Shown here piece by piece: positions 33,892 to 42,309 of a DNA stretch of 64,000 nucleotides. The stretch covers positions 1-64,000 of the forward strand of contig JAXGXG010000002.1 in assembly GCA_040772845.1 (NCBI GenBank), read 5' to 3'. Source of the DNA: PWXP01 sp040772845 (GTDB taxonomy: Bacteria; Planctomycetota; Planctomycetia; Pirellulales; Thermoguttaceae). Below the pieces are notes generated by a model. The model saw nothing but the letters and a program-made list of their open reading frames with translations, made no database searches and was not told the DNA's origin. Position numbers and translations under genes: made by a program. Within the stretch, counting starts at the first letter, position 1. Each line of letters begins with the position of its first letter.

Positions 33892-35271
33892 TTAAATCCG
33901 CCAGGGATCGCGCATGGCGCGATGCGTCATCCGGTTGGCCTCTTCGTCGCCCAAAATCTGTTCCGTGGCAGGGTCCCAACGGAGCGATCTGCCCGTCCAG
34001 CGGGCAATGCACCCCAGCAGCGAGATGATCGTCGATTGGCACCCGATAGCGATATCGCACGCAGGTTTCTGCCGGGTGCGAATGGCATGGAGCCAGTTCG
34101 TGTGATGATCACCCACGGTAACGCCATGGTCGTAATGGCCAGGCAGGCTGCGGATGATGTCGGACGGGTAGCACGTGAGGTAGCCCTGCCGGCCGACGTG
34201 GATCCACCCTCGCTCGCCGACAAAGACGGCGCCGAACGGCTTGATGGAAGTGACCGGATCCCAACCCTCGGGGATGACGTGGTATTTGGGATCGAGGCGA
34301 CCGTTGACGACGTGCAGCGGCGTGCCGTCGGCATATTTGAATGTTACACCGGTCGTCTTGCCGGATTCCGGCGGAATCACTTCGACCGGGCCCGTTGCAT
34401 CGGCGTCCAGTCCCCACTGTACCGTATCGAATGCATGGACGCCGCCGCTGGTCAGGCTGCCGCCGCCGAAGTCGCGGCAGATGTCCCACGGAACGACGTG
34501 TCGCGGTGGTCCGAGATGGTGCAACCGGTGATTGAATGGCCGCCACGGGGATGGGCCAAGCCACAGATCCCAATCGAGCGTGTCCGGAATGGGTTCGGCC
34601 GGCAGATCGGGATCGCCGCTGGCGCCGTTGTGGATGGCGTAGACGCATTCGATCTTTCCCAGGACGCCATCGCGGACCAACTGGCATGCGAGTCGGAACT
34701 CGCGGCCCGATCGCTGCTGAAGGCCTACCTGGCACACACGGCCGTAACGCCGGACTGCGGTGACCATGGCCCGTGCCTCAGAGATCACCAGCGCAACCGG
34801 CTTCTCCACGTAGATGTCCTTGCCCGCCTTGGCGGCGAGGATCGTCAGCAGAGGATGCCAGCGTTCGCCCGTTGCGATGACCACGGCGTCGATATCGCTA
34901 CGCGCCAACAGGTCGCGGAAGTCGTTATAGATATCGCAGCCCTTGTAGGCGCCAACCTTCCGTTGCTCTGCATAGTGGGCGTTGACCCCGGCCTGGTGCG
35001 TTTCGCGACGCCAGCGATCGACGTCGGCTATGGCTAGCACTTGTGCATCCGGCGCATGCAGGAAACGGCGCAGGTGCCCTTGGCCCATCATGCCGACACC
35101 AATCGAGCCCAGGGTAATACGCTCGCTGGGGGCGGCGCCTTCCGCGCCAAGGGCCGACGCAGGAATGACCCAGGGACTCAATGCCAAGGCGCCCGATTGA
35201 CCCAAGAACGTTCGGCGCGATCGGACGCTACGAGAGTCATGCCGCGCGCGGCTTCGTTGCTCGCAAGACAT
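33892..35271 (-). CDS. Gfo/Idh/MocA oxidoreductase, TAT signal
   Basis: A 459-residue protein with a TAT motif inside a long N-terminus (SRRTFLGQSGALALSPWVIP), Rossmann motif GSIGVGMMGQGHLRRF, YVEKPVALVI with the active-site Lys, and the C-terminal sheet (FGGGSLTSGGVHAFDTVQWG). It shares subgroup motifs with 18545-19885. Export with cofactor by TAT places it in the periplasm, as for glucose-fructose oxidoreductase. Second gene of the operon. Confidence 0.92.
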   Translation of the reverse strand: MSCEQRSRARHDSRSVRSRRTFLGQSGALALSPWVIPASALGAEGAAPSERITLGSIGVGMMGQGHLRRFLHAPDAQVLAIADVDRWRRETHQAGVNAHYAEQRKVGAYKGCDIYNDFRDLLARSDIDAVVIATGERWHPLLTILAAKAGKDIYVEKPVALVISEARAMVTAVRRYGRVCQVGLQQRSGREFRLACQLVRDGVLGKIECVYAIHNGASGDPDLPAEPIPDTLDWDLWLGPSPWRPFNHRLHHLGPPRHVVPWDICRDFGGGSLTSGGVHAFDTVQWGLDADATGPVEVIPPESGKTTGVTFKYADGTPLHVVNGRLDPKYHVIPEGWDPVTSIKPFGAVFVGERGWIHVGRQGYLTCYPSDIIRSLPGHYDHGVTVGDHHTNWLHAIRTRQKPACDIAIGCQSTIISLLGCIARWTGRSLRWDPATEQILGDEEANRMTHRAMRDPWRI

Positions 35272-35397
35272 GCTGCTGCTCCTTATGTGAAAGGCGGGTA
35301 GTTTCTGAAGGTCGGGGGTGGGTTGTCTGTTTGTCCTGACGCAACCGGTCCGATGCTGCGGTCTCCAGAGGAAACGGCATCGTGCTTCCAGGTTCTG

Positions 35398-37182
35398 TCA
35401 GGGACTTGGGGTCAGTTCAAGGCAGGTTTTTCGATAGAACTCGGCGCACTGGCCAACCTGCGGCATCGACTCCAGCCAATCGCGCGAATACTCCAGGCCG
35501 ATGACCAGCGGGCGGACGCCGAGTGTCTTGAGTTCGCCGAGCAGACGGGCCGTCTGGCCGGCGCCGGTTCCCCAGGGGACATCCTGCCCTTCTGCGGTGC
35601 GCTGGTCCAGATCGTGAAGCTGTATGGTCAGCAGGCGGTCTTTCAGTTTCCGGACGCCGTCGATCGGGTCAATGCCTGCCCGCATCCAGTAGCCGATGTC
35701 GGCACAGGCGCCGATCCGCTTGCTCCGGCCTTCGCATGCCTTTAGTATTCCCTCCGGGTTCCAGTACAGCGGCGAGGCTTCCGGGCCGTGGTTATGGATG
35801 GCGACGCAAATGTCGTACTCGTCGCAGAACTTCTCGATCGTGTCGAGTGCCTCCGGCTTCGGTTCGGAAAGGAAGGTTTCGATGCCCATCTTCCGCCCGA
35901 ACTCGAACACCTGGCGACACCCGGCCTCGTCGGCAGGAATGTTGTGGAAGTAGTAGGTCAGCATGCGAACACCCGCCTCGTTGAGCTTGGCCTTTACCTG
36001 GCGAAGTTCATCATCGGTGAGCTGTGGTGTGAATTGCTTCGGGATGTCGTCGCTGACCTTCTGGAAGCTCAGACCTTCGATGTAGGGAATGCCGAGCTGG
36101 GCCGCTTTGTCGATCGTTTCGAACAGCGTGTACTTGTGGAACGTGTAGGCCGTCAGGGCCAGTCGCCAGCCGAGTCTCTCTTCGGCTTCGGCGGCCGGAG
36201 TGAGCTTTGCGCTGGGGATGGTCGACGCCGGCAGATCGCCCAAGGCGAATTGGGCTGCATCCAGGTAGAAACGGAGCATGGTGGCGTCCCAGAACACGTA
36301 CGGATTGTGTCCGATGGTGCAATAGAACACGCGTCCGCGTCCGTGACTACGGACCCAGGCCAACGCGTAGTCGTTGTCGGCCCGTTCGGGTTTGACCGGT
36401 TTGCCGTCGCGCGTGAGGTCGGTCTTGTCGACGTCGATGCTGAACAAGACGCGTTGCCGATCTCGGGAGTAGGGGCCGTGGACACGGAAGAACTCGTCGC
36501 GGTATTCGAACGGCTTGCCGCCGAACACGCGGTTGAGTGCATGGTCAGGGGAGTCGAGCTTGACGAAGATGTGTTCCTTACCTGCCCGATGCGCGGCGCC
36601 GCGCCCGCCGAGCATGGCGCCGAACTCCGGCCAGTCTTCATGGCCGCCGGGCCATCGCATGAAGGCGACCGTCGTACCGTGGACCCCCATGAGCCCTCCG
36701 CCGCCGTAGACGAATTGCTCCAGGCTGCGGCGTAGTTCCACATCGTCGAACGGATTGCCAACCGTGCTGTTGAGGAAGACGGCGTCGAACTGCCTGAGGC
36801 TTTCGGGGCGAAAGACCTCCGGGTCGCGACTCAAGACGGTCGTGAACGCGCCGGTCCTCTTGCCCATTTGCTCGAAGGCGTAATTGGCATAGGCAATCGA
36901 ACGGTGGCCCGGATAGCCGACGTTTACATCGAAGATCAGCAACTTGCGAGGTCGGCATGGCGTGGCCGACGCCTTTTCGGGAACCGCCTGGTCGATCGTC
37001 GCACGCTCCTCCGGGGTGAGGACGATATCTGGCACAACGAACTTGACCGGCGGCGCGGCGACTGCCGTGCTGAGCAAGCCGGCCGTGCCGGTCAGCCCGA
37101 TTACGATCATCGGACATGCCAGCAATGCGAGCCGGCAACGCCTTCGCGAAAACGAAGTGTCAAGCACAGTCGATATCCGCAT
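35398..37182 (-). CDS. ThuA domain fused to xylose-isomerase-like TIM barrel
   Basis: A 594-residue exported protein (hydrophobic segment CPMIVIGLTGTAGLLSTAVA). Residues about 78-335 form a ThuA (trehalose-utilisation) glutamine-amidotransferase-like domain: RKLLIFDVNVGYPGHRSIAY, LRRSLEQFVYGGGGLMGVHG and GRVFYCTIGHNPYVFWD. Residues about 352-590 form a sugar isomerase/epimerase-type TIM barrel: TAYTFHKYTLFETIDKA, CVAIHNHGPEASPLYWNP, GACADIGYWMRAGIDP, QLHDLDQ, with His, Asp and Glu metal ligands in place. The two activities are usually separate genes. First gene of the operon. Confidence 0.9.
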   Translation of the reverse strand: MRISTVLDTSFSRRRCRLALLACPMIVIGLTGTAGLLSTAVAAPPVKFVVPDIVLTPEERATIDQAVPEKASATPCRPRKLLIFDVNVGYPGHRSIAYANYAFEQMGKRTGAFTTVLSRDPEVFRPESLRQFDAVFLNSTVGNPFDDVELRRSLEQFVYGGGGLMGVHGTTVAFMRWPGGHEDWPEFGAMLGGRGAAHRAGKEHIFVKLDSPDHALNRVFGGKPFEYRDEFFRVHGPYSRDRQRVLFSIDVDKTDLTRDGKPVKPERADNDYALAWVRSHGRGRVFYCTIGHNPYVFWDATMLRFYLDAAQFALGDLPASTIPSAKLTPAAEAEERLGWRLALTAYTFHKYTLFETIDKAAQLGIPYIEGLSFQKVSDDIPKQFTPQLTDDELRQVKAKLNEAGVRMLTYYFHNIPADEAGCRQVFEFGRKMGIETFLSEPKPEALDTIEKFCDEYDICVAIHNHGPEASPLYWNPEGILKACEGRSKRIGACADIGYWMRAGIDPIDGVRKLKDRLLTIQLHDLDQRTAEGQDVPWGTGAGQTARLLGELKTLGVRPLVIGLEYSRDWLESMPQVGQCAEFYRKTCLELTPSP

Positions 37183-37378
37183 TGCCGTTTTCTCCTTCTT
37201 CGGTGCGTCACGGGTCTTTTCCCGATTGTACCACCACTGGAGCCGGCTGCAACTGTTTGGCCGACTGTTGCGTTACGCGGTTCGTCAGGCTATGGTAGGT
37301 GGCATACGGACGCGCTGCCTCTGGTGCGTCCTCAGTTTTGGCGGGAAAACCCACAAACATCACGGAGCATGCCCCCCG

Positions 37379-38362
37379 ATGAGATGTCTATTCACCCTCC
37401 CGGTATTGTCGGTAGCCGTATGGTGTTCTGTCTTGGCCTCCGGCGGGATAAGGGCCGAATCGAACAGTCCCAATACAGATTGGCTTCAGCAAGCACGCTA
37501 CGGTGCGTTCATGCACTTCCTGCCGTCGTCCGATGAGCAATTCAAGCTGGTTGACCAGTTTGATGTCGATGCGTTGGCCGAGCAGCTCGATGCGATGGGT
37601 GTGAAGTACTTCGTGTTCACGTTGGGGCAGAACTCCGGGTATTTCAACGCGCCGAATCGTGAGTACGAGCAGGTAACCGGTTACGCGCCGGGCACACGGT
37701 GTTCCGAACGCGATCTACCCTTGGACCTGCACCAGACGCTCGACAGGAAGGGCATTCGCCTGATGCTGTACTTGCCGTGCCAGACGCCCAACCGCGACGT
37801 GCGGGCCCAGGCGGCGTACGGGCTTCCCCAAGGTCCGAAGGATCAGCCCATCGATCTGGTGTTCGCCCGGAAATGGGCCCGCGTCATCCAGGAGTGGTCC
37901 GACCGCTACGGCGATAAGGTGTGCGGCTGGTGGTTCGACGGGGCCTACCAGCACGTTCAGTTCAACGAAGAGATTGCCGGTCTCTATGCTGCGGCGGCGA
38001 AGCATGGTAACCCCCGATCCATCGTCACGTTCAATCCGGGCGTGAAGATGATCCACTACACCGAGGCGGAAGACTATACGGCCGGTGAATTGAACGATCC
38101 GTTCGACATCGTGCCCGAGTCGCGTTGGCTGGACGGGTCGCAGTGGCACGCGCTCACTTTCGTCGGTTCCACGTGGGGCCGGCGCGACGTGCGCGAGCCG
38201 ACGGAGCGATGGGTTGCCTGGGCTCGCGCCGTGGTGGCGAACCAAGGCGTCCTTACGCTCGACATGGGACCCAACATGGACCCGCATGGCGGTCCCATTG
38301 GCGCCTTCGCCGAGCCGCAAGTCGATCAGGTCAAGGCGATTCGAGCGGCGCTGGCCCAATGA
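37379..38362 (+). CDS. Alpha-L-fucosidase-like (GH29-type) secreted protein
   Basis: A 327-residue protein with a signal peptide (MRCLFTLPVLSVAVWCSVLA) and the fucosidase TIM barrel: WLQQARYGAFMHFLPSSDEQ, VKYFVFTLGQNSGYF, and CGWWFDGAYQ with the Asp expected as nucleophile. It is shorter than typical GH29 enzymes and lacks their C-terminal beta-sandwich. It diverges from the six-gene operon across 196 bp and is followed 10 bp later by an esterase gene. Confidence 0.82.
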   Translation: MRCLFTLPVLSVAVWCSVLASGGIRAESNSPNTDWLQQARYGAFMHFLPSSDEQFKLVDQFDVDALAEQLDAMGVKYFVFTLGQNSGYFNAPNREYEQVTGYAPGTRCSERDLPLDLHQTLDRKGIRLMLYLPCQTPNRDVRAQAAYGLPQGPKDQPIDLVFARKWARVIQEWSDRYGDKVCGWWFDGAYQHVQFNEEIAGLYAAAAKHGNPRSIVTFNPGVKMIHYTEAEDYTAGELNDPFDIVPESRWLDGSQWHALTFVGSTWGRRDVREPTERWVAWARAVVANQGVLTLDMGPNMDPHGGPIGAFAEPQVDQVKAIRAALAQ

Positions 38363-38372
38363 GGGAGAAAGC

Positions 38373-39200
38373 GTGAAACGGCCGTTTTGCACCAACGGAC
38401 TTTTGCGATGGTGTGGGCTATTGGCTGCTCTTCTGGCTGTGGTTAGTGCTGTCTGGTATTGGTTGGGGAAGCCGGCGGTAACGGTGTTTTCCGAGGAGAC
38501 GATTGAGGTCGGCGAGTACACCTATACGTATCGGCTGGTCGTGCCGAACGCGTTACCTGATAAGGGGCGAATCCCGGTTGTATTTGCCTTTCATGGCGCC
38601 TTGGATACGACCGAACAGGCCGCCGAGTACATGCAACTCGACCGGCTTGCAGCCGACGCTTGCGTGTACGTCGTCTATCCGCAGGGACGGCACCTTGGCT
38701 GGCCGCCCTTTATTCCGGAAGGCAATCCGGAGTGTATCGAACCAGATCTGCAGATGTTCGAGACACTGTGCGATGAGCTTATCGACCACTATCGGGCCGA
38801 TCCTGAGCGTATCTATGCCGTCGGGGTGTCTCAGGGCGGCGCGTTCGTCTGTCTGTTGGCTGCCAGACGGAGCGAACGTCTGGCGGCTGCCGTGGTGCAT
38901 TCCGGCTGGCTGCCGCAGCCGCTTCCTACGACGGGGATTCACGCGCCGAGGAAATGCTCGATTGCGTTCGTTGCAGGTTCCGTGGATCGCCAGATTCCGC
39001 CAGAGGTCGTCCGCGAGGCCCACGACTGTTTCGAACGGGAAGGCCATCCCACCGAGTTCTGGCTACTCGAAGGAATCGGGCATCGCTGGGCCCTTCCTTG
39101 CGACATCAATTCAAGAGTATGGGCTTATCTGGCCAGGCACAGCCGGGATGGAGAGACGGGACATGATCCATTGGCAGGGATATCCGAGCTCGGGCAGTAG
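38373..39200 (+). CDS. Secreted esterase of the PHB depolymerase/feruloyl esterase type
   Basis: A 275-residue alpha/beta hydrolase with an N-terminal membrane/signal segment (WCGLLAALLAVVSAVWYWLG), oxyanion region VVFAFHGALDT, nucleophile elbow GVSQGG, Asp in VAGSVDRQIP and His in GIGHRW. The closest named group is LpqC-type poly(3-hydroxybutyrate) depolymerases and feruloyl esterases, which remove acyl groups from plant polysaccharides. GTG start with agggaga 5 nt upstream; co-transcribed with the fucosidase-like gene. Confidence 0.85.
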   Translation: MKRPFCTNGLLRWCGLLAALLAVVSAVWYWLGKPAVTVFSEETIEVGEYTYTYRLVVPNALPDKGRIPVVFAFHGALDTTEQAAEYMQLDRLAADACVYVVYPQGRHLGWPPFIPEGNPECIEPDLQMFETLCDELIDHYRADPERIYAVGVSQGGAFVCLLAARRSERLAAAVVHSGWLPQPLPTTGIHAPRKCSIAFVAGSVDRQIPPEVVREAHDCFEREGHPTEFWLLEGIGHRWALPCDINSRVWAYLARHSRDGETGHDPLAGISELGQ

Positions 39201-39464
39201 GCGCCGATGTGCGGTGTTTCCGTATGCGACCTTCGGACCATTGCATTCTGTGTGGGAAACGGCAACATTGGATCGGGAGTCAGGTTCTGGGATGGCATAC
39301 CCATCTTTGCGTGTGTTGTGGGGCGCGGTATGATTGCCGAAAGCGAGCGGGTTGCCCCTTTGCGGCAGGAAGGATGTGAGTGTGTTCCTTTTGCTGGGCT
39401 GTGTTGCGGCAAGCGAGCACAATAGAGGCGATCGGTAATTGCGAGCGTATTGTTGGGAGTGAGA

Positions 39465-39701
39465 ATGATGATTGCTTTCGATCGAATCACGTTCGATCCG
39501 GAAACAAGGAACGGTCAGCCCTGTGTGCGGGGGATGCGATTGACGGTTCGACGTGTGCTTGAGGCATTGGCTATGTATCCCTCACGGGATGACTTGCGGG
39601 CCGAGTATCCGGAACTTGAGGATGAAGATATTCGGCAGGCACTCGAATACGCGGCAGCGAATCTTGACGACAAGGTGGTCGAATTGCGGGCAGTGCAATG
39701 A
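39465..39701 (+). CDS. DUF433 antitoxin-like protein
   Basis: A 78-residue protein with the DUF433 pattern: ITFDPETRNGQPCVRGMRLT, VRRVLEALAMYPSRDDLRAE, YPELEDEDIRQALEYAAANL. DUF433 proteins carry a winged-helix-like DNA-binding fold and pair with DUF5615 PIN-like toxins. The stop overlaps the next start (ATGA). The gggag at 39455 supports the ATG at 39465 over a TTG at 39450. Confidence 0.88.
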   Translation: MMIAFDRITFDPETRNGQPCVRGMRLTVRRVLEALAMYPSRDDLRAEYPELEDEDIRQALEYAAANLDDKVVELRAVQ

Positions 39702-40006
39702 GGTTGCTGTTGGATCAAGGCTTGCCTCGCAACGCGGTGCGACATTTGGACGCACTGGGGATTGTGGCCAAACATGTCGGCGATCTTGGTGCAACGGACG
39801 GCCGCAAGTTCATTGCGACTTTTTCACGGAAATACTCCTTGCACCGTTCTGGTAGCCATAGGTCACGCAGAAAGCCATGCCTGGCCGTCGCGCCAAGATC
39901 AGGCCTCCAGTCAACTGGGCTCGATCGTCGCAAATGCACTCTGGGGCAGGCACGCGGGAAATACGCGAGGTGTCGGGAGCGTCATTCTGGGGTTTTGAGT
40001 GGATGA
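39698..40006 (+). pseudogene. DUF5615 PIN-like toxin, frameshifted
   Basis: The first 31 residues (MRLLLDQGLPRNAVRHLDAL, then GIVAKHVGDLG) match the start of DUF5615 toxins; after that the frame loses similarity. Short pieces resembling the family tail (QLGSIVANALWGRHAGNTRG, GVGSVILGF) appear in another frame up to about 39998. The conserved second half with its catalytic Asp (TxDADF) is not readable in one frame. Confidence 0.7.
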
Positions 40007-40184
40007 AAGCAGTCGCACCGGCTCTTCTGGCCTCTTGCCGATAAACAATCTAGGTGGTAGGATCATCGGCAGTCCTCGGGACACGGAAAGACCGAACAGA
40101 GCCAAGTCTGCTATCGTGGATTCATTCCACCGGATTCGCCGGCCGGACACGGGCGAACGTCGGCTTGATAAGAGATGCCGTTCA

Positions 40185-40456
40185 ATGACCAGAGAAGCAC
40201 AAGCTCGAATTCGAGTCAATGACCTGCTCAGAAGGTCGGGCTGGCGCTTCTTTGACGACGAGATCATCGACCTCCCGCCCATCAAGGGAGCCGGTGGTGG
40301 CGGCGGAGGAACGCCCCGGGTTACACGAAACTGGCCCTTGATCCTTTGAAGGGCTACGTTGAGAAACCGGCGCCGGTCTACGGCATGAGGATCGACCGCA
40401 AGTTCTTCGAGAAGTACGTAAAGGACTACGTATCACTGAACCAGTTTGCGGCATAG
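40185..40456 (+). pseudogene. Type I restriction HsdR-like relic, ends fused
   Basis: MTREAQARIRVNDLLRRSGW followed by RFFDDE resembles the N-terminus of HsdR-type type I restriction subunits. It is joined directly to what looks like a C-terminal tail (IIDLPPIKGAGGGG), and after a frame change GYTKLALDPLKGYVEKPAPV, DRKFFEKYVKDYVSLNQFAA up to a stop 9 nt before the KilA-N gene. The helicase and nuclease body is gone. Confidence 0.55.
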
Positions 40457-40465
40457 GAGAATCGC

Positions 40466-41044
40466 ATGGTGAAGACACGCAAAGCTACGGTTATGGTCCA
40501 AGGGACGGCTGTCACGGTGATGGCCCGAGAACAAGAGGACTACATCTCCCTTACCGACATCGCCAAGCACAAGGAACCGGACCGCTCCGACCACGTCATC
40601 CAGAACTGGCTCAGAAACCGCAACACCATAGAATTCCTGGGCACATGGGAGCGGCTCAATAACCCCGGTTTTAATCCCCTCGAATTCGAGGGGTTTAGAA
40701 ACCGGGCCGGCCTGAACAGCTTTGTTCTGACGCCACGCCAATGGGTGCAGGCTACCGGCGCGGTCGGTTTGCTTTCTAAACCAGGCCGCTACGGCGGCAC
40801 CTTTGCCCACAAGGACATTGCCTTCGAGTTTGCCTCCTGGATCTCCGTTGAGTTCAAGCTCTTCCTAATCAAGGAGTTTCAACGCCTCAAAGAGGACGAG
40901 AACAACCGCCTATCCCTAGCCTGGAACCTGAACCGAACCCTTTCCAAGCTCAACTACCGCATCCACACAGACGCCATCCGCCAGATGCAGGTGCTGACCG
41001 TCGCGACGGGAACACGGCAGCTCAAAGGGCGAAACGATGCTTGA
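40466..41044 (+). CDS. KilA-N domain protein, internally shortened
   Basis: A 192-residue protein with a KilA-N DNA-binding domain: DYISLTDIAKHKEPDRSDHV, IQNWLRNRNTIEFLGTWE, FVLTPRQWVQATGAVGLLSK, YGGTFAHKDIAFEFASWISV, FKLFLIKEFQRLKEDEN. Relatives continue for about 80 more residues after LNYRIHTDAI; here that point is joined to a short tail (RQMQVLTVATGTRQLKGRND), which suggests an in-frame deletion. KilA-N genes are often associated with type I restriction loci, and this one lies between hsdR and hsdM relics. Its stop overlaps the hsdM start. Confidence 0.8.
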   Translation: MVKTRKATVMVQGTAVTVMAREQEDYISLTDIAKHKEPDRSDHVIQNWLRNRNTIEFLGTWERLNNPGFNPLEFEGFRNRAGLNSFVLTPRQWVQATGAVGLLSKPGRYGGTFAHKDIAFEFASWISVEFKLFLIKEFQRLKEDENNRLSLAWNLNRTLSKLNYRIHTDAIRQMQVLTVATGTRQLKGRNDA

Positions 41045-41159
41045 CGCGGACACCAGAGCGAAAATCGACAGTGCCCGCGATATTCTCGTCGGCAAAGTGC
41101 CGGATCCGAAATCGCAGGCAGAGCAGATTACGATTGCCTTGATCTACAAGTTCATGTAG
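41037..41159 (+). pseudogene. Type I methyltransferase HsdM, N-terminal fragment
   Basis: A 40-residue reading frame (MLDADTRAKIDSARDILVGK, VPDPKSQAEQITIALIYKFM) matches the start of HsdM-type adenine methyltransferases and then stops at TAG. The methyltransferase domain is absent; the next DNA belongs to an unrelated minus-strand gene. It overlaps the KilA-N stop (ATGCTTGA). Confidence 0.75.
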
Positions 41160-41180
41160 TCATCCGTTCTGCAGAACAAG

Positions 41181-41794
41181 TCAGGGCTGGAAGTCGAGTT
41201 CGGCCCAGATGATTTGTTGGGGGGCGCTGCCGGCCGGTTCGAGGATGACTGTATTGCTGCCGTCGTGCGCGGTGCTTAAGGGGAAGTCGAAACGGAGCGC
41301 ACGGACTGTCTTTGCGCCGTACCGGCCGAGAGGGCCTTCAACGTCGGCGCATGCGGTGGCCGGACTGCCGTTTAGCTGGGCGGTACATACGGCGTCGCGG
41401 ACTGCGGGCTTGTCGGCCAGGCCGATGACGACCGAAACGCTGCCGGACGAGGGCATCTTGCCCGTTGGAATCACGAGGGTGACCGGCTTATCGAGCGTCT
41501 TCGGCAGTTGTGCACCGTTGGGGAAGTCCTTGGGCGCCGTGTCGCGGTAGCACAAGGGGTGACGTCGCGCGGCGTTCATCACAATGTCCTCGGCCAGACC
41601 CTTGTCGAGGATCGGGCGGAAGGCCGGCTTGTCGAGTGGGAAGTAAACCCAGTTGAATGACTCTTCTTGAAGTAGTGGTCGTTGTCCTCGTTGATGATGA
41701 GCATGGGTTGCCCGGCCGTGGCGGCAACGGCTACGAGGGACACGACCCCGGTCCAGGAGAGACTACGCACGAGGAATCGGCAGGTGCTATGCAT
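41181..41794 (-). pseudogene. Secreted protein with internal deletion and frameshift
   Basis: A signal peptide (SLSWTGVVSLVAVAATAG) and PMLIINEDNDHYFK open the gene; this resembles the start of large planctomycete exported proteins that continue INEDNSHFF. After YFK the frame shifts and the sequence continues with EESFNWVYFPLDKPAFRPIL to a C-terminal beta-rich region (TLVIPTGKMPSSGSVSVVIG ... IIWAELDFQP). Most of the expected middle is missing. Confidence 0.6.
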
Positions 41795-41857
41795 GATCGC
41801 TTGTTTCCGTTCGTTGAGGGAGTGGATGGGGTGGTTGGGGCGGATGCGGGGTGGGTC

Positions 41858-42289
41858 CTATCGCGTTTCGCCCCAGGGCAAGGTTGCCCAGATGCGGTCG
41901 GAAAGTGTTTGCTTGGGGGTGGGGGCGGCGGCCAGATGGCGGCAGGCAAGGTCCACCAGCGGCGCGAGCCTGCGCGGTGAGGTGAGGAAGTGCATCGCCC
42001 CGGCTTCTCGCAGCAGCCACTCGTATTCGGCCAGATTCCGGTGGGCGACAATGGCCGCCCGGACATTCGGCCAACGGAACTCCAGTTGCTCCAATGCGTC
42101 GATCGTCCAGGCGGCGTTCCCTGCCGTGAGTTCGAGAATGAGGAAACTGGCAGGCGATTTTGCGAGAAGGTCGGGCAATGCGGGCCGCGGGCCGGCTTCC
42201 CACAGTCGCACGCCCGTTTCCTGCAATTCGATACGCAACGCCGCTGCCCAGAAGCCGGACCGTTCGGCAATGATCAATCGTGCGGTCAC
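41858..42289 (-). CDS. Receiver-like protein lacking the phospho-acceptor Asp
   Basis: A 143-residue protein with the fold pattern of a response-regulator receiver (RLIIAERSGFWAAALRIELQ, FLILELTAGNAAWTIDALEQ, VRAAIVAHRNLAEYEWLLRE, GAMHFLTSPRRLAPLVDLAC). The acidic pair after strand 1 is AE, and the phosphorylation site reads LILEL, Glu instead of Asp, so normal phosphorelay is not expected. It starts with GTG behind ggaggggagg, 20 bp after the sigma54-type regulator gene. Confidence 0.6.
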   Translation of the reverse strand: MTARLIIAERSGFWAAALRIELQETGVRLWEAGPRPALPDLLAKSPASFLILELTAGNAAWTIDALEQLEFRWPNVRAAIVAHRNLAEYEWLLREAGAMHFLTSPRRLAPLVDLACRHLAAAPTPKQTLSDRIWATLPWGETR

Positions 42290-42309
42290 GGCGCCTCCCC
42301 TCCTCTGCC

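Noticed and set aside
32263..35037. 924-codon plus-strand ORF
   Set aside because: It is the mirror of the HEAT-repeat and oxidoreductase genes and shows no family motif.
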